From: Planctomycetaceae bacterium
GTDB taxonomy: Bacteria; Planctomycetota; MHYJ01; SBBU01
Assembly (NCBI GenBank): GCA_005239585.1
Contig: SBBU01000170.1
Location: forward strand, 1 to 17,545
Direction: 5' to 3'
DNA length: 17,545 nt
Below the pieces are notes generated by a model, which had not been told where the DNA came from, did not search any database, and saw only the letters and a program-made list of their open reading frames with translations. The position numbers were made by a program, and so were the translations under genes. This document shows positions 7,392-13,735 of the stretch, piece after piece. Position 1 is the stretch's first letter. Each line of letters starts with the position of its first letter.

Positions 7392-8582
7392 TTATATTGC
7401 CTCGAGCAACATTGCGATGCCCTGACCGCCACCGATACATGCAGATGCAATGCCAAATTTCTTCTTGCGACGTTTCAGTTCGTAAAGAAGCGTCAATATG
7501 AGTCTTGTACCTGTTGCTCCAAGAGGATGACCAAGCGCGATAGAACCACCATTGACGTTTACTTTTGATCTATCAAGCTGGAGTTCCTTTTCAACCGCCA
7601 GATATTGGGCTGAAAATGCCTCGTTGATCTCAAAGAGATCAATGTCATCAATCTTCAAGCCTGTCTTTTTGAGCACAGCCTTGATTGCAGGTACAGGCCC
7701 TATTCCCATATATTCAGGCTCAACACCGCAGACGGAATAGTCCATGATCCTGCCTATAGGCCTGTTCGCTGCTCGATTCGAGAGCGTCACCACTAGGCAT
7801 GCTGCACCATCTACAATGCCTGACGCATTGCCTGCAGTAACTGTCCCATCCTTTCCAAAGGCAGGGGAGAGCTTGGCAAGTTTTTCCATCGACGTATCTG
7901 GTTTTATGTGATCATCCTTATCAAAATTTGTTCCGTTGATAAGCTGTACTGGTACTATCTCTTGCTTGAAGAGTCCTGAGGTAACTGCACGTATCCCTTC
8001 TTTATGACTGCGAATAGCATATTCATCCTGAGATTCTCTGCTGATCCCATATTTTTTTGCAAGATTTTCAGCAGTCTGCGCCATGAGCATATTGCAATAG
8101 TTATCTTTAAGACCTACAAATAGAAAATCCTCCAGAGTAAGTGGGGCGCCAAAGCGAATCCGAGGCTGACCCCTAATGTCACGCAAAACGTACGGGGCCT
8201 GACTCATATTCTCCATCCCGCCTGCGAGAACAACATTTGCCTCACCAAGCTTTAAGAGTCGGGAGGCTAGAGCGACTGATTCAATCCCAGAACCACATAG
8301 ACGATTAATCGTAAGTGCCGGACATGTCAGCGGGACCCCAGCTTTCAGCCCTACATGGCGCGCTCCATAAACACAGTCTGCGCTCGTCTGCATCGCGTTG
8401 CCGATAACCACATGATCAACCTCTGCAGGATTTACGTTCGATTTTTTTATGGCTTCTCTTGCCGTAGCGGCACAGAGATCGATCGCGGAGATATCCTTAA
8501 ATGAACCAAAATTAGGCGTGCCGGAATATTCAGCCCATGCAGTCCTTGCGCCATCCAGAATTACAACCTGATTATCTCCCAT
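7392..8582 (-). CDS. Acetyl-CoA C-acyltransferase (thiolase)
   Basis: A 396-residue thiolase of standard length with all catalytic elements: nucleophile Cys96 in LCGSGIES, NEAF at 320-323, His352 in GHPLGATG, and Cys382 in CIGGGQG. It either condenses two acetyl-CoA or cleaves 3-ketoacyl-CoA; direction cannot be read from the sequence. The frame stays open to 8660, but ATG 8582 is the start: it gives the normal N-terminus (VVILDGARTAW) and overlaps the crotonase stop as TGATG, a classic coupled arrangement. It is co-transcribed with the enoyl-CoA hydratase. No 3-hydroxyacyl-CoA dehydrogenase or acyl-CoA dehydrogenase lies in the window, so the pair forms only part of a beta-oxidation or butyryl-type pathway. 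Confidence 0.92.
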   Translation of the reverse strand: MGDNQVVILDGARTAWAEYSGTPNFGSFKDISAIDLCAATAREAIKKSNVNPAEVDHVVIGNAMQTSADCVYGARHVGLKAGVPLTCPALTINRLCGSGIESVALASRLLKLGEANVVLAGGMENMSQAPYVLRDIRGQPRIRFGAPLTLEDFLFVGLKDNYCNMLMAQTAENLAKKYGISRESQDEYAIRSHKEGIRAVTSGLFKQEIVPVQLINGTNFDKDDHIKPDTSMEKLAKLSPAFGKDGTVTAGNASGIVDGAACLVVTLSNRAANRPIGRIMDYSVCGVEPEYMGIGPVPAIKAVLKKTGLKIDDIDLFEINEAFSAQYLAVEKELQLDRSKVNVNGGSIALGHPLGATGTRLILTLLYELKRRKKKFGIASACIGGGQGIAMLLEAI

Positions 8583-9337
8583 CACTTTCCCTTGAAGAGC
8601 GGCTTTCTTTTCTCTAGGAATGCGCCGGTTCCCTCCTTCATATCCTCGGTTCCAAAGCATAGAGCGAAGAGTTGTCTCTCTGTTTCATCGCAGGGATTGT
8701 TGACTGCCTCCATGGTGTACTTGATGGCAACAGGCGCCATATTGGCGATAGATTTTGCAAGCGACATTACTTCATCCATCAAAGATTCTTTTTTTGCAAC
8801 TTTATTCACTAGTCCTATCTCAAGAGCTCTCTGTGCAGTGATGTTATCCCCCAAAAGACAGACCTCCATTGCCCTTGCCTTTCCCAAAAGCCTTACGAGT
8901 CTGTGGCTCCCGCCAAAGCCCGTGATAATGCCAAGCTTTACTTCAGGCTGACCCAACTTTGCATCCTCCGAAGCTATTCTTAAAGTACAGGCCAGAGCAA
9001 GCTCACTTCCTCCCCCCAAACAAAAGCCGTTTATTGCAGCTATTGTCGGCTTGCCTAGATTTTCGATGAGGCTCATAAGTTCCTGCCCCTTTCTCGAAAA
9101 CTCCCATGCAGTCGTAGGATTCAGCTGATTTAGCTCCTTTATGTCTGCCCCTGCTATAAATGCCTTTTCACCCTCGCCTGTTATGACTAGGGCACGAACT
9201 TCCGGGTCAGAACGGAGTGCAGTAAAGGCTTGGGTCAGTTCCTCGATTGTTTCTATGTTAAGTGTATTGAGCTTTTCTTGCCTTGTGACTCGAATGACAC
9301 AAATCCCATCCTGTTTCTCCTGCCTTATATTCTTCAT
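8582..9337 (-). CDS. Enoyl-CoA hydratase/isomerase (crotonase family)
   Basis: A 251-residue crotonase-fold protein of normal length. The CoA-binding/oxyanion segment AGADIKEL (62-69) and the two catalytic glutamates are in place: Glu112 in GGGSELALA and Glu132 in GQPEVKLG, 20 residues apart as in true enoyl-CoA hydratases (rat Glu144/Glu164). This favours hydration of 2-enoyl-CoA to 3-hydroxyacyl-CoA over the isomerase or other crotonase reactions. First gene of a two-gene minus-strand operon with the thiolase. The ATG at 9337 lacks a Shine-Dalgarno sequence but is only 9 nt from a good -10 box, suggesting leaderless translation. Confidence 0.9.
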   Translation of the reverse strand: MKNIRQEKQDGICVIRVTRQEKLNTLNIETIEELTQAFTALRSDPEVRALVITGEGEKAFIAGADIKELNQLNPTTAWEFSRKGQELMSLIENLGKPTIAAINGFCLGGGSELALACTLRIASEDAKLGQPEVKLGIITGFGGSHRLVRLLGKARAMEVCLLGDNITAQRALEIGLVNKVAKKESLMDEVMSLAKSIANMAPVAIKYTMEAVNNPCDETERQLFALCFGTEDMKEGTGAFLEKRKPLFKGK

Positions 9338-9346
9338 TGTGGCGGA

Positions 9347-9375
9347 ATTTTAGCAGAGGTTAAGGTTGAAAACAA
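9347..9375 (-). promoter_or_regulatory. Promoter of the crotonase-thiolase operon, predicted leaderless
   Basis: Minus-strand TTGTTT (9370-9375), 17-nt spacer, TAAAAT (9347-9352), then 9 nt to the ATG at 9337. The predicted start site falls about 2-3 nt before the start codon. No ribosome-binding site is seen. Confidence 0.55.
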
Positions 9376-9413
9376 CCCTTTAGGAAAAACTTTTTTTTCA
9401 GTACGGGACAGCT

Positions 9414-9419
9414 TATAAT
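9414..9419 (+). promoter_or_regulatory. Perfect -10 box 8 nt before the HEAT/TPR gene
   Basis: TATAAT at 9414-9419 matches the consensus exactly and lies 8 nt from the ATG at 9428, predicting a leaderless or nearly leaderless mRNA. The -35 position is only a T-run (9391-9398), so the promoter may depend on the -10 or on an activator. It diverges from the crotonase promoter at 9347-9375. Confidence 0.45.
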
Positions 9420-9427
9420 TCCTATTA

Positions 9428-10699
9428 ATGTTAATACTCTTGGCAACGCTGCTGCAGCAAGACTATTTAAACGATCTCAATCACAAGGACCCGGAGATCA
9501 GGAAAACAGCAGCTGTTCTCTTGGGCAAAAAGAAGGAAAGAAACGCCGTATATCATCTTATCCCTTTACTTGCTGATCCTGATGAAGGCGTCCGGAATAG
9601 TTCTCACGAGGCTCTAAGGCTCATTACAGGCAAGGAGATAAAGCTGGACAAGGCCGCGTGGAATTTATGGTGGGAATCAGAAGGAAAAAAGGAATATACT
9701 ACTGTACCATCCAATCTTGCAATTCACGTAATTCTTGAAGGGTTTAAAAAGGAAATAGAGACACTGAGATTGGAAAAAAAGACGATAGAGGGGATTGCTG
9801 AAGACTCGCGAAATAAAGCCAAGGCATTAGAGGATCGGGTTCGCACACTAACATGGGTGTTTGCCTTTGCTGCCTTTGTATTTCTCCTTGTAATGCTCTG
9901 GTTCGCTGTATACATAGCATCTAGAATAAAAACTTGGCGTGAACTTATTAAACAGGCAGATCAATATATAAATGAAACCAAGGCCATAACACAGCGTGTT
10001 GACAGGATAACCTCAGAGATAGATTCCACAAGAGATTCAATCAAGAATGAACTCCACGAGCTCTCTGGAAAACTCCGCAACGATTCCAAAGAAGAGATAG
10101 ACAGATATCTTGAGCTCCTACAGCAGAACACAGATCACAGATTGAGAGAGGAACTGATGGAACTCCGAGGAAAAGCTGAAAAGGAACTCCAAGCAACCCT
10201 CGGAGAACTTAAAGGCCAGATCGATAACGAGGTAAGAAAAGTCTTTTCTTCACACAGGGAAAAATCGCAGGAAGACTTCAAGTCAGCTTACAATCAATTC
10301 CTAAAAGAGATCGAAGCCCATACACTCTACCTTGAAGGCTCTTTCTATACCTCAAGCGGCAAGCTTGAGCATGCCCTTACATGTTTTTCAAAACTTGCCA
10401 ATATGAGACCAAATCATTATATGGCGCTTATAAGCATGGCAAATATCCAGCGAGACCTTAAAAGATATGATGAGGCCCTCAAGACATACCACAAGGCCCT
10501 TGAGATCTCAGTTGAAAATCCTCGTGCACTATATGGAATTGCAACAACCTATGCCAGAATGAACATGAAAGAGAAGATGTTCGAATATCTGCAAAATGCC
10601 ATCAAATTCGACGGTGAGTACAAAGATGAGGCCCTTAACGACCCGGCATTCAAAGAGTACTGGCAAGACGAAAACTTTAGGTATATCGCTGCCGGCTAG
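9428..10699 (+). CDS. Membrane protein with HEAT, coiled-coil and TPR segments
   Basis: A 423-residue protein of mosaic layout. Residues 1-10 are a short hydrophobic start. About 13-70 form HEAT-like repeats (DPEIRKTAAVLLGK, DPDEGVRNSSHEALRLITG) closed by an ITG ... WNLWW motif at 66-82. About 100-140 is charged coiled coil. One strong transmembrane helix spans about 142-165. A second, long coiled coil runs about 170-300. TPR repeats occupy about 301-395 (GKLEHALTCFSKLANMRPNH; KRYDEALKTYHKALEISVENP). If residues 1-10 act as a signal peptide, the HEAT part would be periplasmic and the TPR part cytoplasmic; this is inference. No enzymatic motif. A bridging or scaffolding role is plausible but unproven. 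Monocistronic by position, with divergent and convergent neighbours. Confidence 0.75.
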   Translation: MLILLATLLQQDYLNDLNHKDPEIRKTAAVLLGKKKERNAVYHLIPLLADPDEGVRNSSHEALRLITGKEIKLDKAAWNLWWESEGKKEYTTVPSNLAIHVILEGFKKEIETLRLEKKTIEGIAEDSRNKAKALEDRVRTLTWVFAFAAFVFLLVMLWFAVYIASRIKTWRELIKQADQYINETKAITQRVDRITSEIDSTRDSIKNELHELSGKLRNDSKEEIDRYLELLQQNTDHRLREELMELRGKAEKELQATLGELKGQIDNEVRKVFSSHREKSQEDFKSAYNQFLKEIEAHTLYLEGSFYTSSGKLEHALTCFSKLANMRPNHYMALISMANIQRDLKRYDEALKTYHKALEISVENPRALYGIATTYARMNMKEKMFEYLQNAIKFDGEYKDEALNDPAFKEYWQDENFRYIAAG

Positions 10700-10771
10700 T
10701 AAATCATCTCAAAACGCAAAGCCATAAGTGACACAACTCTACTACACCATGTTTTTCGTAGAAAACTTGCG
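10700..10771. other. Short convergent intergenic spacer, no terminator seen
   Basis: Seventy-two nt between the convergent stops of the HEAT/TPR gene and the hydroxylase gene. No convincing GC-rich hairpin with a T-run was found here, and the same holds for the other convergent gaps at 7370-7391 and 14840-14860, where only a weak AT-rich inverted repeat (AAAGT/ACTTT) is present. Confidence 0.4.
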
Positions 10772-11455
10772 CTAACTGCTGCTTACACTGTCTGCTTTCT
10801 TACTCTGTTTACGTGAGAATGTTCTAAAGACATGGTCCCAGAGCGGCGAGCTGACGCCAAAATTCTTATCCGGCTCGACAAAATGGTGCTTCATATGCTG
10901 GCGCTTTAGGAAGAGTCCAAGCCCTCCAGACGGTTTAGTGCTGTGCACAAGATAGTGCAACGAGTCATATGTAATGTAACCTAACACGAAACCTGCAAAA
11001 AAAGGAGGATGCAAGGCGCCAAACAATGTCCTAAAGAGCAAATAGAAAAGTATCGCGATTGGGCCCGATACAAAAGGTGACAAGACAAGCCTTCTGGCAT
11101 CTTCCGGATAGTCATGATGGACTCCATGAGCAAGGTACCACACCCTGTGCTGCCAACTATTCCTGGGTCTAAAGTGGAAGAAATAACGGTGGAACATGTA
11201 TTCAGTAAACGTCCAGGCAAATAATCCTGCAACAAAGAGAGAAATAGCCAAGGATAATTCAATCTTTTCCTTATCGGCAAGGTAAAGCATAAAACCAACC
11301 ACAGGCAAGTAAATAATGTGCGGGAGAAGAGGATGGACATGCGACAAGCTCTCAAGCCAATCCTGCTTAAAAAGCCTTGCGTAGTCTTTAGAGAGGGCTT
11401 GATCCCCTTCACCACTTTGATATTCGGTTAGATCACTCGCTTCTTCCTTACCCAT
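10772..11455 (-). CDS. Fatty-acid hydroxylase (sterol desaturase superfamily; FA2H/Scs7-like)
   Basis: A 227-residue integral membrane di-iron enzyme. The histidine clusters that bind the metals are all visible: H89-RYFF-H94, H110-GV-H113-H114, H167-YLV-H171 and H187-MK-H190-H191. Hydrophobic segments near 46-60, 68-87, 128-147 and 150-165 would place the clusters on the cytoplasmic face. The order HRYFFH, HGVHHD, LHYLVH, HMKHHF resembles fatty-acid 2-hydroxylases more than sterol C4/C5 enzymes, so hydroxylation of a fatty acyl chain is the best guess; substrate is unproven. A cytochrome b5 domain, present in eukaryotic FA2H, is absent. The promoter is at 11471-11500. Its presence near glycolipid glycosyltransferases is suggestive of hydroxylated membrane lipids. 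Confidence 0.85.
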   Translation of the reverse strand: MGKEEASDLTEYQSGEGDQALSKDYARLFKQDWLESLSHVHPLLPHIIYLPVVGFMLYLADKEKIELSLAISLFVAGLFAWTFTEYMFHRYFFHFRPRNSWQHRVWYLAHGVHHDYPEDARRLVLSPFVSGPIAILFYLLFRTLFGALHPPFFAGFVLGYITYDSLHYLVHSTKPSGGLGLFLKRQHMKHHFVEPDKNFGVSSPLWDHVFRTFSRKQSKKADSVSSS

Positions 11456-11470
11456 ATCTTATAGCGTTAA

Positions 11471-11500
11471 ATTATAATACAAGTTTACCTTTTGATTCAA
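11471..11500 (-). promoter_or_regulatory. Promoter of the fatty-acid hydroxylase gene
   Basis: Minus-strand TTGAAT (11495-11500), 18-nt spacer and a perfect TATAAT (11471-11476). The ATG at 11455 lies 15 nt beyond the -10, giving a leader of about 8-9 nt without a Shine-Dalgarno sequence. Confidence 0.55.
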
Positions 11501-11520
11501 CTCTGAAAAGAATTTTCCGT

Positions 11521-11549
11521 TTGAGGAATAGCTCGTATCATTCTATAAT
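11521..11549 (+). promoter_or_regulatory. Promoter of the DUF1570-like gene
   Basis: TTGAGG (11521-11526), a 17-nt spacer and a perfect TATAAT (11544-11549), 15 nt before the ATG at 11565. The leader would be about 8 nt with no Shine-Dalgarno sequence. It is divergent from the hydroxylase promoter; the two -35 boxes are 20 nt apart. Confidence 0.55.
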
Positions 11550-11564
11550 TTAAACAAGATTTAT

Positions 11565-12573
11565 ATGGTACCTGGATTTGTCAAATTCAAACGACTAGTC
11601 ATTTTTCTCGCAATTCTGCTCGGCGCACAATTCAGTCAATCCTTCGGCTACCCCGTGCTTCCGCACGTGGCTTGCTCAGGATTGACGGTGAGCGACGCCG
11701 TCCACCCCATGCCTTGGCATTGGGCATGGGCGCCGTCGAACCGTCAACAAAACAAGTGGCAGGTAGAGCTAGAAGGCAAGCATTATAAAGTCCAGTCAAC
11801 GGCTACAAAAGAGCAGGCTCAGGAACTGCTAACATTCCTTGATAATCATCTATTTGACACTTTCGCCAAAGTTTTTCGAGAATGATATAAAAGAAATATC
11901 AGAAAAATTTGTTGTGCATCTTTATTCATCTAAAGACGAGATGATCAAGAGAGAACCCGGATTTAAGGGCTCAGAGACAGGCGGATATCGTTTCAAAACA
12001 AAACAGCTCATCGGATTCTACAGCAAGGCGATGAAGAATCACTTTGGGCATGAAGGGATGCATCAATTCACCGACATACTGATACCGGGATTTAATAAGA
12101 AGATACCCATGTGGTTTTCGGAGGGAATCGCAGAATGTTTCGGAAACTGCCAATTACGCGACGGCAAACTCTATGTTTGTGCCAAGGATTCACCGGGCGT
12201 TAAGGAATACTACCCGTACGTCGAAAAAGCGCTAAAGCAGGGGAAAAGCATCAACCTGAAACAACTCTTCAACAGTGATAAAAACTTTTGGAAGCAGCCA
12301 GATATCTACTACCCTCACTCATGGTCCTTTTGCCATTTCTTGATGGTCTACCCCGAAAAAGAAGACAAGTCCAAGCAAATCCCCGAGGGAAAATATAGCC
12401 ACGTAGTTAAAAACCTGCTCAAGATATGGTCAGACAAGAAGGAAATGACCCACGAAGAGGCCTACAAAAAGGCATTTGTCATCGATGATAAACCAATCGA
12501 CCTCGACCAACTCGAGAAAGAGTGGAAAGATTATATGATGAAGTTTAATGGTTACTCCCGAGAGTGGAATTAG
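11565..12573 (+). pseudogene. Frameshifted DUF1570-like gluzincin metalloprotease relative
   Basis: Two overlapping frames form one gene. Frame A (11565-11885) encodes a signal peptide (MVPGFVKFKRLVIFLAILLG...) and the start of the mature domain (KWQVELEGKHYKV); frame B continues to 12573 with the zinc-protease core. Removing one T from the T5 run at 11872-11876 joins them as AKV-FENDIKE, giving about 335 residues. The core has HEGMH (nt 12049-12063; joined residues 162-166) and, 24 residues on, FSEGIAE with Glu186/Glu190, the HExxH ... E layout of gluzincins and of DUF1570-like proteins. If active it would be an exported zinc peptidase. A second lesion is an in-frame GC-rich palindromic insert at 11648-11747, between signal peptide and mature domain. 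The gene could be a decaying pseudogene, or the frameshift could be a homopolymer sequencing error. It is followed by the toroid protein gene after 46 nt. Confidence 0.7.
11648..11747. repeat. GC-rich structured insert with nested inverted repeats
   Basis: About 100 nt with roughly 65% GC by hand count, against the mid-40s next to it. It holds a hairpin CGTGC/GCACG (11654-11658 and 11663-11667; loop TTCC, which reads GGAA, a GNRA tetraloop, on the minus strand). It then has a longer imperfect palindrome: TTGACGGT (11682-11689) with ACCGTCAA (11740-11747), CGACG (11693-11697) with CGTCG (11734-11738), and CCCATGCC (11706-11713) with GGCATGGG (11723-11730). The encoded stretch (YPVLPHVACSGL...) looks unlike the surrounding protein. 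Best guess is a small non-autonomous mobile or REP/MITE-like element inserted in frame. No target-site duplication was identified, and whether it recurs in the genome is unknown. Confidence 0.55.
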
Positions 12574-12608
12574 ACAATTCATTAATTTAAGATATCCATT
12601 AACTTTTT

Positions 12609-12614
12609 GAGGGG
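12609..12614 (+). promoter_or_regulatory. Shine-Dalgarno site for the toroid protein gene
   Basis: GAGGGG at 12609-12614 lies 5 nt before the ATG at 12620. It decides between this start and the out-of-frame ATG at 12615, and contrasts with the SD-less genes that have their own nearby promoters. Confidence 0.6.
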
Positions 12615-12619
12615 ATGTT

Positions 12620-13717
12620 ATGAAAATGTTTTCACTTTCATGGTCTTTAATGGCTTTGGTTTTACTATCTGCTCAAGATTCTAAACAAGATGGTTTCGAC
12701 CCAAAGCCTTCGATTGAGTTTCTGATCAAGCAGCAGCGAGAGGACGGCTCATGGGCAGGTACTACAAAGGGAGGAAAAGACCAGGACCAACCTTATTCTG
12801 TCGGTGTGAGCGCACTGGCATGCATGGCCCTTTTAGAATATTTGGATGTTGATCCGAAAGAGATACGCCCTGTACTAGAAAAAGGGATAAAAAGCTGTTT
12901 GGAAAAATCAGTAAAGCCAAAGAACCACTTTAGCATCGAATATTCCCAGGTCTATCCCCTGCGCCTTCTTTGCCGCCTCATGAAACACCCGGACTGGAAA
13001 GCACAAGTCGAAGACTTGAGAAAGGAGGCAGAGGCCGTCCTGAAAAGAGTTTGCGACTTGCAGGGATCAGGCGGAGGATGGGGATACAGCAAGGGCGGCA
13101 AGTATACAAGTTTTGGGACAGGCGATGCCATCATAGCACTACACGAAGCTAAACTAGCAGGATTCGAAGTGGATGATAAAGTCATAAACAATGCCATTAA
13201 TTTCTTAAAAGAAATGCGCACTGAGGGAAGGGGATATCTTTACACACCCGGTGATAAATTCATGAGCCAGTGGAAAGAACTCCCTGAAAAGGATGCGTGT
13301 GAACGAAGCGTGGCGCGCATAATGGGCTGCGACTGGGCCATGTTTCTTAATGGTAAGGTGACAGAACAAGACCTAGAGTCTTCCTTGAAAATATTTATGA
13401 ATCACAAGAACTTTCAGTGGAAACTCAGGATAGGCGAGCGAAAAAGCCCTATGGTTACAGAACTAGGCAGTCCATACTTTGCCTTTATCTTTTATGCCTA
13501 TTACAATACAGCGCTTGCTCTTCGTGACATCAAGTCAGACAAGCGCAAGGAATGGGCAGCCGCATTACGCTCCGATCTCCTAAAAGCAAGGGAAAAAGAA
13601 GGATACTGGAAGCACAGGCATCCTGATTACAAAGGCTCTGATACAACGCTAGGCGGCGACTCTTTCGCAACTGCAAATGTATTGTTGGCACTACGAGCAA
13701 TAGAGACATTCAAGTAG
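12620..13717 (+). CDS. Secreted squalene-cyclase/prenyltransferase-like alpha-toroid repeat protein
   Basis: A 365-residue protein with an N-terminal signal peptide (hydrophobic to about residue 17, then SAQDSKQD). The mature part shows the spaced QxxDGSW-type repeats of the alpha/alpha-toroid fold shared by squalene cyclases, prenyltransferase beta subunits and complement C3-like domains: QQREDGSW (38-45), DLQGSGGGWGY (146-156) and AREKEGYW (323-330), plus DSFATANVLLALRAI near the end. The cyclase catalytic DxDD motif is not seen, so it is probably not a terpene cyclase. Exported toroid proteins of this sort are frequent in Planctomycetes and mostly uncharacterised. It lies between the DUF1570-like gene and the WD40 gene on the same strand, 46 and 18 nt apart, so a common transcript is likely. 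Confidence 0.72.
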   Translation: MKMFSLSWSLMALVLLSAQDSKQDGFDPKPSIEFLIKQQREDGSWAGTTKGGKDQDQPYSVGVSALACMALLEYLDVDPKEIRPVLEKGIKSCLEKSVKPKNHFSIEYSQVYPLRLLCRLMKHPDWKAQVEDLRKEAEAVLKRVCDLQGSGGGWGYSKGGKYTSFGTGDAIIALHEAKLAGFEVDDKVINNAINFLKEMRTEGRGYLYTPGDKFMSQWKELPEKDACERSVARIMGCDWAMFLNGKVTEQDLESSLKIFMNHKNFQWKLRIGERKSPMVTELGSPYFAFIFYAYYNTALALRDIKSDKRKEWAAALRSDLLKAREKEGYWKHRHPDYKGSDTTLGGDSFATANVLLALRAIETFK

Positions 13718-13735
13718 ATATCGATAAAGCTCTGT

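Noticed and set aside
8583..8660. Longer thiolase start at 8660
   Set aside because: It would read through the 3' end of the crotonase gene; ATG 8582 gives the standard N-terminus and a TGATG coupling.
8592..8951. 119-codon antisense frame over the crotonase gene
   Set aside because: The sense strand has a complete crotonase with both catalytic glutamates; the antisense peptide resembles no known protein.
10981..11415. 144-codon same-strand frame inside the fatty-acid hydroxylase
   Set aside because: The main frame has all histidine clusters and a promoter; this frame has no recognisable motif and is a shadow.
11682..11747. Integron attC site as an explanation for the palindrome
   Set aside because: The arms lack the conserved attC core (RYYYAAC ... 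GTTRRRY) and no integron integrase or cassette array is present.
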